Shown here: piece after piece, positions 21,013 to 30,800 of the stretch
Layout: each line of letters begins with the position of its first letter
Position numbering within the stretch: position 1 is the stretch's first letter
Origin: Eutreptiella sp. 'Long Island Sound 2002'
Lineage: Eukaryota > Euglenozoa > Euglenophyceae > Eutreptiales > Eutreptiaceae
Assembly (NCBI GenBank): GCA_964036045.1
Contig: OZ038398.1
Location: forward strand, 28,326,309-28,390,308
Direction: 5' to 3'
Length of the DNA: 64,000 nt
The notes under the pieces: model-generated
The model's database searches: none
What the model was told of the DNA's origin: nothing
Seen by the model: only the letters and a program-made list of their open reading frames with translations
Position numbers and translations under genes: made by a program

Positions 21013-21942
21013 ATGCGGGAACTTCGGGGGATGCCTGACGAGGGGGAGGCCTGGGCTAAGAATTTCGCGTCCACCGTCTCGTTCACGGGCTCTCGGGACG
21101 AATTCATCGACCGCTTGGTGGGTTACATGCTTCTGGAAGACGTCACGCTGGACTTCGCCACTGGGGGATTCAAGAAGTCTTCCTCCGCAGCACCGACAGT
21201 GCCGACGCCTGGACAGGTGGACCCTGCGATCCTTAAATTGCTGGAGGACCAGGGACAGCTCATCAAGTCCCTTACCGCCAAGGTCCAAAGCATCACTGAG
21301 GCGCCGCCAAAGGACCAGTTGCAGGTACCTGCATTGTCGCTGAAGGCCATCCACGATGCGGACACAACCACCAACCACCCCCAGTGGATTAATCGTGCTC
21401 TCTTCCTCCTGGTACGGCTGCTCAAATTCGAGAATGTCCCTGCCTCCGCAGTCACTATGATTCCCAAAATGTCCGATACCGCGGCTAAGGAGATCATGCT
21501 GGGCCTCACTGACGAGGACAAGAGGGACGACACGGCGTGGGCCGACCGTAAACGCCCAGATGGGTCAGACAGTATGGACACGTCCGACTCCACGCAGGTC
21601 TCTGAGAGGTTTCACGCCCTGGTGCAAGCGCTGTGGACGCTCGTTTTCTCCGCGACGGCCTCTTATAAAGAGCGGTACGAGGGGACGACTGGTTCTTCAT
21701 CTACCTCTGGGTCTCAGAAGGAATCGGATGTTCGGCTGGAGGAGGGCCTGTCGGAGGCGGGCAAGCGCCTAAAGAAGGCTATGCGACGGCGTTTCAAGAT
21801 CATCGACGGTGAGGAAATCTTCGAGATCCACAAGAATGAGTGGGTACGCACGTCTGAGGATCCCGCCGGCCCATGCAAGACTTGCAAGGCTCGTGGTGAG
21901 GTGACCCGTCACTGGGTCTGGAGGTGTCCCTTTCTTGAGTGA
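21013..21942 (+). CDS. Gag-like protein of the DIRS-like element, CCHC knuckle
   Basis: A 309-codon frame. An ATG about 100 bp upstream at 20909 is in another frame and meets TAG after four codons, so the 5' end may be damaged. The middle is charged and Ser/Thr-rich, as in retroelement capsid-like proteins. The C-terminus has CKTCKARGEVTRHWVWRC (C-x2-C-x8-H-x4-C), a nucleic-acid-binding knuckle with wider spacing than the classic C-x4-H form. The stop (21940-21942) lies 30 bases before the recombinase start and in the same frame class as it. Confidence 0.6.
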   Translation: MRELRGMPDEGEAWAKNFASTVSFTGSRDEFIDRLVGYMLLEDVTLDFATGGFKKSSSAAPTVPTPGQVDPAILKLLEDQGQLIKSLTAKVQSITEAPPKDQLQVPALSLKAIHDADTTTNHPQWINRALFLLVRLLKFENVPASAVTMIPKMSDTAAKEIMLGLTDEDKRDDTAWADRKRPDGSDSMDTSDSTQVSERFHALVQALWTLVFSATASYKERYEGTTGSSSTSGSQKESDVRLEEGLSEAGKRLKKAMRRRFKIIDGEEIFEIHKNEWVRTSEDPAGPCKTCKARGEVTRHWVWRCPFLE

Positions 21943-21972
21943 CGCGACGCGCCGGGGGGGCTGGAGCCGGTC

Positions 21973-23568
21973 TTGGAGTTGGCGAGTTCGGCAATGGCGG
22001 TGGCACCGATATCAGAGTGGGTCGGAAAAACCATCGACTGGAGGTCCATCGCGAACTTGTGGCGAGAGCTCGGGTATGCGGATCCGGCGGACGATGTCCA
22101 GACATGCCTCATCGGCACTTGGAAGGAGGGGACGCGAAATTCCTACGGCTCACACCTTCGACGAATCGCCTTCTTCCATGGGTCCCGACCGGCGGGGGAC
22201 ACGCAGGGCCTGGCGGAGAGTATTTTACTCCTCCTCTTCCGGTCGGGATATCGGCCCGCAACGCTGCGGGGCGCCGTGTCGGCGTTACACGCAGTGTGGA
22301 TCATGGGGTGGATACCACCGCTCCGATGGGAACGCCTCTAGCGCCTCGCCCGTGCGCCGGTGGCTACCCCGGGAGACCGCCCTTACACAGACCCCCATGT
22401 TCTGCAGGTCATGGCCGAGACCTTCCAGACTCCGGAGGACTGGGCTGTCTTCGCCGCCGCCGTCCTCTCCTTCAGCAGCCTCACGCGCGTGGGGGAAATC
22501 GCGTCTGTCCGGCGCTCCGGCCTGCGGGGGAAGGCGGTGGCTTTCTGGGGCCTCAAAAGGGATTCGCGCTGGGTTTCCCGTGACCTCGGCAGTTTTGCGG
22601 GCGAGTGGGCCCACTGGTTGCGGCGCCAGTTCCCTGGACGGGACGTCATGGTCGACAGAGCCGCCGTCCTCGAAGAGGGTATGGCCCGGCTGCTCCAAGG
22701 CAGCCCTTACGCTGCGTACCGCTGGCACTCGTGGCGTCGCGCAGGGGCTGCCTTCCTCCGCTTCCGTGGCCTCCCTTGGCGCTACCTGTGCTGGTGGGGA
22801 CGCTGGGCCAGTGTGCGCATGGCACACTTCTATGCAGCGGCGCCGGAGGACTTCACCTTCCACTCGAGTTCGCGCCTACCATGGCCAACGAGTCAGGGGG
22901 TCAAGTGGATCGCCACCGACACGGCGGAGTTCTGGCCGTCATCGCTCATGGGACTCTGCTTACCGGACGAGAGACCCGCTAAACTCCCGGCCACCGGATC
23001 GAAGCGCGACAGGGGTTCCGAGGCCATGGTGGAAGGGGACGACTCCGCGGACGCTGTACAGCCGCCAACCGCCAAGCGACCCTCACGACCCGCGCCGCCT
23101 CGAAAACCTTCGCGGAGAACCGGGCAGTCGACCTCCTCGAGTCCGTCGTTGGCTACCTCGCAGTCCGCGTCGACCACAGAGCGCCGAGCGGTTCCGTCCT
23201 CCCCGGCCCGAGACTCCCCTCTTGGAGGTCCGACAAGAGAGGGCGCTGCCCCCGACTCTTCCGCCACCGCGCCAGCCCCCGAATCCGGCTCAGCGGTCAG
23301 AGCCGGCGGTTCCCCCCAACGCCAGTCCGTCGCGGCGAAGTTCAAGGGTCGGGCCCGGGACCACCAGCGCACCGCCCCCGTTGTGCGAGGAGGAAGCGGC
23401 GGGTCTGGACTTCTTCGCATGCGGTCTCAAGGAAGAGGGCTCGGAGCTCCTGTTGAACTCCCGCCGGGGACAGCAATGGCTGGATCGCGTGTCCGAAGGC
23501 TTAAGGGTGCCTCTCGCGGACAGAGGTCTCGTCAGGTCCCGGATCCGATTATTATTGATGAGGGGTAA
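21973..23568 (+). pseudogene. Tyrosine recombinase/integrase of the DIRS-like element (one in-frame stop)
   Basis: The frame is continuous except for TAG at 22339-22341. The N-terminal part (to 22341) looks like a SAM-like core-binding domain: GTRNSYGSHLRRIAFF, then YRPATLRGAVSALH. The C-terminal catalytic part shows LTRVGE (first Arg), HSWRRAGA (H-x-x-R) and GRWASVRMAHFY, ending with the Tyr nucleophile at about 22830. This is the R...HxxR...H/W...Y order of tyrosine recombinases. A long Pro/Ser/Arg-rich tail follows and overlaps the RT frame. It should integrate circular cDNA without target-site duplication. The stop suggests inactivity unless read through. Confidence 0.75.
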
Positions 23569-24391
23569 TGTGGTGGCGAGGGATTTGGGGGTTTTTGATT
23601 TTCTGGAGGCGGCTGTTGCAGCACTGGACCGCCTGGAGCCAGACCTTTGGCCTGTGGTTTTTCGTGAATTGACGTCTCCTAAACCGATCCTGGTGGGATT
23701 ATCCCTGGACGTGCTGGAGAGGGGAATTGGGGCGGTAGGTAACATTCGCATCCCGGATTTCATTTGGCATGCAGTGGCCCCTAATGATGTCCTGTCCGTG
23801 TCTACGCGAGCGTTGCCGGGCATTCGTAATATTTCTCCTGAAGGTCTGGTGATGGCAAGAGCCTTGGTGCGGGATGGCATTTTGACTCGGTGCCCTTCCA
23901 ACCTCCCCCCTAATGGCTGGCTGTTCCCAGTTCCCAAAAATTCGGAGAAAGCGTCTATGATAGTCCATTTAGTGCAGTTCAATATACAACATGCCAACCG
24001 CCCGCCGTCCTTCACCCTCCCGGTCGTGGAGGATTTGGCTTTCCTCATTGAGCTGCATTACTTGCGGGCGGGCCAGGGGTGTCTTACGTTTTCTGAAGAT
24101 GTGGGCCGCTATTTGTGCGACCCGTTTTTGCGCGCGCTCGATCACCTGCGTTTGGAGGCTTCTGAGGGGCCCCCCCTGCTGGCCTGCCATGTTGATCTTA
24201 AGAATGCGTTCTGGTCCTTACGTTTACCCGATGCCTTCAAGCAGGCCTTCAGAGTAAGTATTGACGGCGAAACATTCGCCTTCGATTGCCTACCTTTTGG
24301 ATGGCAATACTCTCCGGTGATTTGTCAAACTGTGCTTGGTTACTTACTGCAAGGGCTGGACTTGGTCTCGGTTTTGGTTTTGAGGCTATGA
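23380..24391 (+). pseudogene. Reverse transcriptase of the DIRS-like element, N-terminal two thirds, truncated before YLDD
   Basis: The frame is open further upstream, but that part is the shadow of the recombinase gene. RT blocks are GWLFPVPKNSEKASMIVHLVQFN (about 23920-23990), LACHVDLKNAFWSLRLP (about 24180, with the first catalytic Asp) and FDCLPFGWQYSPVICQ (about 24285-24330). The reading ends at LVSVLVL, exactly where relatives continue into the catalytic Y-x-D-D box, and is replaced by inverted sequence. It therefore cannot encode an active polymerase. Confidence 0.8.
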
Positions 24392-24395
24392 ACCA

Positions 24396-24850
24396 GTTTC
24401 AAGGGGGCTAAGGGCAAAAAGGAAGAGCCCCACATAACGTGTGACCACCAACCAGCCAAAAAGGGGCAAGCGCCCACCTGGGGTCTCAGGGCCCACGAAA
24501 AACGGCCAATAACCCGTCGAGCGAGTTTCCTGGACAAAGGCAGCCGCGCAACTCGCAACCATAAACCCAGCAGGACGATCCACTCGATGGGGACCACAAA
24601 AACGCCCTGTCCTGCCCCCGACAGCACCAATCGCTTACCCAACCAAACAATGGACGGCACAGGTTCAAGGATGCTCTTGGGGCTGATAATCGCCCCCTCA
24701 CGTCCCAACAAGTCACAGAGTCGCGCCGCCGCGGAACGCACGTTGCCTGCCCCGAATCCCAAAACGAGAAAATCATCAAGATAGTGAAAACATGGCACGA
24801 GAAGGTGTAATTGGAAAAGTATGCAAAAAGGGTGCTTTTCAGGCTGATTT
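24396..24850 (-). pseudogene. Reverse transcriptase, C-terminal part with YLDD box, inverted
   Basis: On the minus strand, reading from about 24830 leftwards, the frame gives HYLDDFLVLGFG (the catalytic Asp pair), then KSILEPVPSIVWLGKRL and RVIGRFSWALRPQVG. These are the palm end and thumb/connection of the same RT type as 23380-24391. It stops near 24396, where the plus-strand part also stops, so the two halves meet head to head at about 24390. This indicates inversion of the 3' part, or joining of two 3'-damaged copies. Confidence 0.8.
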
Positions 24851-25099
24851 TGCGGTATTTTGGGCCCAAAGAGAGGTTGTTGAGGCCCCTAATTGGGTTC
24901 ATAACACACTAGACGATGATGAAAGGTGTTTGTTTATCATTTCGGTTAGTTCCAATGAAGATGGACCCCTTCACACATGTCCTAGGCACCAAAACTGCCC
25001 CAAAAATAGCATTTTCTGGCCATTTTTGACAGGTTTTGAAACGGAGGTCCGCCACTTGCGAATCCCGTTCACGGCCGCCAGCGTGATGGTATGGTTAGA

Positions 25100-26000
25100 G
25101 GGAGTGCAAGGGGAGGTAAGGGGAGCCTCCCCCCCCCCCCCCCCACACACACCCCAAATCGCCCCACCTGGACCCCCCCCCCCACCCCAACTCGTCCCAC
25201 CTGGACCCCCCCCCCCCCCACCCCCCAACCGACCCTCCCGGAGACCCCCCCCCCCATTCGCCCCTCCCTGAGCCTGTCGGCCCAAATCTTAGCCACCACA
25301 AAGCGAGGGTGCAGGCCATGGGCTGGACCCCCGTTGGGGACCAGTAAACCGGGGGCGAGCCATTTTGCCGCCCCCCCCCCCCCCCACGGGGCCCAGCCAC
25401 CAAAAGCACCCCCCCCCCCCCGGGCCCCGCCCAGCCCCCACCCCAGCAAACCCTCTCACCCCCTCCACTGCCCTCTCCCCTGCAGGCCTGAAGAAAGATA
25501 AGCCGGCCCACCTCCGGTGGCGGCTTTGTACACCCAGGGCCTGCCCTGTCCCTCCCCCCCTACCCGTGCCCTGCCTCCACAGGTCAACCGCTCGCGGGCA
25601 GGAAACGGGCCGTGGTGGTGGCGGCGAGCGCCCCTACCGGGGGCGCCCATCCTGGGCGGCGCAAGCGAGGCCGACGCGCCTCCCAAACCGCCCACCGCTG
25701 CATGGGCTGCCGCGGACAGGGCACCGTCCAGATCGGCACATCAGCGGCGGGTAAGGGAACCTTCAGGCGGGTACAAAGACCCGCCCCAGGCACAATTTGC
25801 CCCCCCCCCCCCCCCGCCAGCGCCAGCCCCCCCGGGCAGCCGCGGCCGGGGAAAGGGCCAGAGCCCACCGCTAGGGCGTCACTGCGCCGAGGCAATGGCA
25901 CCTACCTCGCGCTGCGCTGTCCCCCCCCCCCCCCAAGCCAGCCCCCCGCGCAGAAGTGACGGAACCGCGGGGAAACCCTGCGGTTTGATGCGAGCCCAGA
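25100..26000. repeat. C-tract-rich low-complexity region
   Basis: Many C-runs of about 8-17 bases (for example at 25129-25143, 25370-25384, 25410-25420, 25800-25815 and 25920-25934) lie between Pro-codon-rich DNA. All frames across it are compositional. No domain was recognised. Confidence 0.7.
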
Positions 26001-26475
26001 GCGGGTACAACCCCCCAACAGGAGGCGGCGTGGCCCCGCTGGTCAGCGGTTCGAGGTCACGCCGCCCAGCACTGCCCATATACACACGTAAAGAAGCGAA
26101 GCACGCTGCCGAACACTAGAGGCACTAAGCGCGCACACCCAATGGCAGGGCCCGGAGGTACACACCCGCCCGGAGGGCGTCACAGGGTGTGGGCCTCGCG
26201 GTGGCGGCCTTGGGGCACGTGCTGAGAGCGAGCCACACACGTACCACACACACGAGGGCTCCCACACACTTTCCACGGACATACAACAAACGCCATGTCA
26301 TTAACAGGGAATGCCTGGTGTGTGCACGTCATTTGCACAGAATATGACCCTACCAGTTATATACACCGCCCATCGTGCTACTGATGGCAGAAGGATAAAG
26401 CCCTCAGGTACTCAAGCTGATTGGCACTCGTGCACATCAATGTCCTGTCATGGATTTGGGCGATGATCTGTTGCC

Positions 26476-26522
26476 GGAGGAAGCAAGAGTTGTAACAAGG
26501 TGAACCTGCAGCAGGATCATTG
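26476..26522 (+). rRNA. Degenerate 3' end of 18S rRNA (fragment)
   Basis: GGAGGAAGCAAGAGTTGTAACAAGG and TGAACCTGCAGCAGGATCATTG closely follow the universal 3' end of 18S rRNA. They differ by a few bases, and the nine-base TTTCCGTAG segment between the two halves is missing. A further possible remnant, GGTACACACCCGCCCGG at about 26155-26172, recalls the conserved GTACACACCGCCCGTC site. It lies farther upstream than in a real gene, so this is an rDNA relic, not a functional gene. Confidence 0.65.
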
Positions 26523-26959
26523 TCGGTGCTTGCAGCGCCACCTGCTGGCCCACCAGTGGGTGCGGTCTGCAGCCAGCCCTATGCGATGTGTATGTATCAA
26601 GTAATGTAAGTGTATAAGCAATGAACCTCAGTATTTGTATAATGTAAACCCCCGGCCAACAACCAGGGAGGGCCGGGGGAACGGGTAACAGCCCCGGACC
26701 CCCCAACGGCAGCCCCAATGGTGAGCGCACCCCCGGATGGGGCATGTCGGCGGGGTAAACATTGCGCTGAGTAACTGACGTAATAAATAGTGCTACTGCC
26801 GTAACTAATGCTTAACGGGTAAGTGGCCTCCCCCAAGGCCAGTTCAATGCGCCACCCCCAGAGCCGGACCCGACCGGCCGTGCTGAGGCGAGCCCAGCGA
26901 TGGGTATGACAGGCCAGACTTTAAGTGCTGGCAGCCACGCCTCAGTACACTCCGTGGGC

Positions 26960-27095
26960 TTAAAAGGCCCAAGGGGGCCCTAAATTCCGAAACGTTCGGG
27001 AGTTAAGCCCCGGCGGGATTTAGGGTGTTCTGGTTAAGAGGACTCACGTTGAGTCCCTGCTACTGCTACCCCGGAGTTATGACCTCCGGTAGTGC
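26960..27095 (+). other. Possible 5S-rRNA-like remnant with strong hairpin
   Basis: TTCCGAAACGTTCGGGAGTTAAGCC resembles the 5S core 'CCGAACTCGGAAGTTAAGC'. GGACTC-ACGTT-GAGTCC downstream forms a perfect 6-bp hairpin. The rest does not follow 5S well, so a 5S-derived or other structured-RNA relic are both possible. Confidence 0.3.
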
Positions 27096-27137
27096 CTGCC
27101 TACCACGCCTGCTGCTGCTCGGGTGCAGGAGGGAGCA

Positions 27138-27885
27138 GAGGACACCCCCCGTAGGTTAGCCCATAAGGGGGCGGGGCGTTAGTACGGTCGGCAGACCGGA
27201 AACCCACCCCGGGGCGCTACAAAGGGGGGTGCCCGATGCAGGGTGCGCCGCGGGGGGGTGCACAGCAACGGCCGCCAGGGGGGGCGGGGCCCAGGGCCCC
27301 CCCGAGCAGACGAGTCGCGCTGCTGCGAACCACAACCCCCTGCGGGAAGGAGCCGAGGACACCCCCCGTAGGTCAGCCCACAAGGGGGTGGGGCGTTAGT
27401 ACGGTCGGCAGACCGGAAAACTCAGCCCAGGGCGCTACAGAGGAGGGTGCCCGATGCAGGGTGCGCCGCGGGGGGGTCCACAGCTACGGCCGCCAGCGGG
27501 GCGGGGCCCAGGGCCCCCCCCACCAGGCGGGCCGCGCAGCTGCAAACCACAACCCCCTGCGGGAGGGAGCACAGTACACCCCCCGTAGGTTAGCCCACAA
27601 GGGGGCGGGGCGTTAGTACGGTCGGCAGACCGGAAAACCCAGCCCAGGGCGCTAGAGAGGGGGGGTCCCCGATGCATGGTGCGCCGTAGGGGAGGCCTCA
27701 GCAACGGCCGCCAGCGTGGCGGGGCCCGAGGCCCCCCCCCCCCACCTGGCGGGCCGCGCTGCTGCGGACCACGACCCCCAGCGGACGCCAAACACCAGGG
27801 CCACCCGGTGCAGCGGGCCTCCCCACCCAATGGCTCGCAGGAGCGGGGCGTTAGTACGGTCCCCAGGACCGGAGGACCCAGCCCG
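27138..27885 (+). repeat. ~218-bp tandem repeat containing a 5S-like 3' half
   Basis: About three full units (starting near 27138, 27356 and 27574) and a diverged fourth. Each has GGGGCGTTAGTACGGTCGGCAGACCGGAAA and then CCCGGGGCGCTAC. The order GTTAGTAC...GACC..GGAAA...CCGGG-GC matches the 3' half of eukaryotic 5S rRNA (GGTTAGTAC...GACC..GGGAA..CCGGGTGCTGTAG). This suggests a tandem family that captured 5S sequence. The last unit runs directly into the 63-bp minisatellite. Confidence 0.55.
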
Positions 27886-30800
27886 GAGCCAACAGGCCAA
27901 GACCAGGGCGCGTTGCCCTGTCCAACGCCCAACCTCCCGCCCCGGCGTGCGCCAACAGGCCACGACCAGGGCGCGCTGCCCTGTCCGGCGGCCCACCTCC
28001 CGCCCCGGCGTGCGCCAACAGGCCACGACCAGGGCGCGCTGCCCTGTCCGGCGGCCCACCTCCCGCCCCGGCGTGCGCCAACAGGCCACGACCAGGGCGC
28101 GCTGCCCTGTCCAGCGCCCCCTCCCGCCCCGGCGTGCGCCAACAGGCCACGACCAGGGCGCGCAACCCTGTCCGGCAGCCCACCACCCGCCCCAGCGTGC
28201 GCCAACAGGCCACGACCAGGGCGCACTGCCCCGTCCGGCAGCCCACCTCCCGCCCCGGCGTGCGCCAACAGGCCACGATCAGGGCGGGCTGCCCTGTCCG
28301 GCGGCCCACCTCCCGCCCCGGCGTGCGCCAACAGGCCACGACCAGGGCGCGCTGCCCTGTCCGGCGGCCCACCTCCCGCCCCGGCGTGCGCCAACAGGCC
28401 ACGACCAGGGCGGGCTGCCCCGTCCAGCGCCCCCTCCCACCCCGGCGTGCGCCAACAGGCCACGACCAGGGCGCGCAACCCTGTCCGGCAGCCCACCTCC
28501 CGCCCCGGCGTGCGCCAACAGGCCACGACCAGGGCGCGCTGCCCTGTCCAGCGCCCATCCTCCCGCCCCGGCGTGCGCCAACAGGCCACGACCAGGGCGC
28601 GCTACCCTGTCCGCCGGCCCACCTCCCGCCCCGGCGTGCGCCAACAGGCCACGACCAGGGCGTGCTGCCCTGTCCGGCGGCCGACCTCCCGCCCTGGCGT
28701 GCGCGAACAGGCCAAGACCAGGGCACGCTGCCCTGTCCAGCGCCCAACCTCCCGCCCCAGCGTGCGCCAACAGGCCACGACCAGCGTGCGCTGCCCTGTC
28801 CAGCCCCCCAGCCCCCGCCCCAACGTGCGCCAACAGGCCACGATCAGGGCGGGCTGCCCTGTCCGGCGGCCCACCTCCCGCCCCGGCGTGCGCCAACAGG
28901 CCACGACCAGGGCGCGCTGCCCTGTCCAGCGCCCAACCTCCCGCCCCGGCGTGCGCCAACAGGCCGCGACCAGGGCGCGCAACCCTGTCCGGCAGCCCAC
29001 CACCCGCCCCGGCGTGCGCCAACAGGCCACGACCAGGGCGCACTGCCCTGTCCGGCAGCCCACCTCCCGCACCGGCGTGCGCCAACAGGCCACGACCAGG
29101 GCGCGCTGCCCTGTCCAGCGGCCCACCTCCCGCCCCGGCGTGCGCCAACAGGCCACGACCACGGCGCGCTGCCCCGTCCAGCGCCCATCCTCCCGCCCCG
29201 GCGTGCGCCAACAGGCCACGACCAGGGCGCGCTACCCTGTCCGGCGGCCCACCTCCCGCCCCGGCGTGCGCCAACAGGCCACGACCAGGGCGCGCTGCCC
29301 TGTCCGGCGGCCGACCTCCCGCCCTGGCGTGCGCGAACAGGCCAAGACCAGGGCACGCTGCCATGTCCAGCGCCCAACCTCCCGCCCCAGCGTGCGCCAA
29401 CAGGCCACGACCAGGGCGCGCTGCCCTGTCCAGCGCCCAACCACCCGCCCCGGCGTGCGCCAACAGGCCACGACCAGCGTGCGCTGCCCTGTCCAGCCCC
29501 CCAGCCCCCGCCCCAACGTGCGCCAACAGGCCACGATCAGGGCGGGCTGCCCTGTCCGGCGGCCCACCTCCCGCCCAGGCGTGCGCCAACAGGCCACGAC
29601 CAGGGCGCGCTGCCCTGTCCATCGCCCAACCTCCCGCCCCGGCGTGCGCCAACAGGCCGCGACCAGGGAGCGCTGCGCAGTCCAGCGCCCATCCTCCCGC
29701 CCCGGCGTGCGCCAACAGGCCACGACCAAGTCGTGCTGCCCAGTCCGGCAGCCTGCCTCCCACCCCGGCGTGCGCCAACAGGCCACGACCAGGGCGCGCC
29801 GCCCTGTCCAGCGGCCCACCTCCCGCCCCGGCGTGCGCCAACAGGCCACGGCCAGGGCGCGCTACCCTGTGCAGCACCCAACCTCCCGCCCCGGGAAGCG
29901 CCAACAGGCCACGACCAAGGCGCGCCGTCCAGTCAAGCGCCCATCCTCCCGCCCCAGCGTGCGCCAACAGGCCACGACCAGGGCGCGCTGCCCTGTCCAC
30001 GCCCAACCTCCCGCCCCGGCGAGCGCCAACAGGCCACGACCAGGGCACGCTGCCCCGACCAGGGCCCATCCTCCTGCCCCATCGTGCGCCAACAGGCCAC
30101 GACCAGGGCGCGCTGCCCTGTCCACCCCCCCACCTCCCGCCGCAACGTGCGCCAACAGGCCACGACCAGGGCGCGCAGCCCTGTCCGGCGGCCCACCTCC
30201 CGCCCCGGCGTGCTCCAACAGGCCAAGACCAGGGCGCGCTGCCCTTTCCAGCGCCCCACCTCCCGCCCCGGCGTGCGCCCACAGGCCACGACCAGGGCGC
30301 GCTGCCCTGTCCAGCGCCCCACCTCCCGCCCAGGCGTGCGCCAACAGGCCACGACGAGGGCGCGCTGCCCTTTCCAGCACCCAACCTCCCGCCCCGGGAA
30401 GCGCCAACAGGCCACGACCAGGGCGCGCTGCCCAGTCAAGCGCCCATCCTCCCGCCCCAGCGTGCGCCGACAGGCCACGACCAAGGCGTGCTGCCCAGTC
30501 CGGCAGCCCACCTCCCGCCCCGGCGTGCGCCAACAGGCCACGACCAGGGCGTGCTGCCCAGTCAAGCGCCCATCCTCCCGCCCCAGCGTGCGCCAACAGG
30601 CCACGACCAGGGCGCGCTGCCCTGTCAAGCGCCCATCCGCGACCCGGCGTGCGCCAACAGGCCACGACCAGGGCGCGCTGCCCTGTCCAGCGCCCAACCT
30701 CCCGCCCCGGCGAGCGCCAATAGGCCACGACCTGGGCGCGCTGCCCAGACAAGGGCCCATCCTCCTGCCCCGGCGTGCGCCAACAGGCCACGACCAGGGC

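Larger units (their letters stand above)
20909..24850 (+). mobile_element. Tyrosine-recombinase (DIRS-like) retrotransposon, rearranged
   Basis: Gag-like, tyrosine-recombinase and reverse-transcriptase regions follow each other on the + strand, in overlapping frames. The last third of the reverse transcriptase is inverted at the right end (24396-24850, - strand). The recombinase lies before the RT rather than after it as in DIRS-1, so this is a different lineage or arrangement. No terminal repeats were identified. RNase H was not found. Confidence 0.75.

Noticed and set aside
21935-23380. Left half of the 818-codon frame that contains the reverse transcriptase
   Set aside because: It is the out-of-frame shadow of the recombinase gene; recognisable RT sequence begins only near 23.4 kb.
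25069-26119. Pro- and Gly-rich frames on both strands
   Set aside because: They are produced by C-runs and high GC content. No domain, and both strands are equally open.
28279-30384. Possible CRISPR-like array
   Set aside because: Units are contiguous diverged 63-bp repeats with no separate repeat/spacer structure, and the context is eukaryotic.
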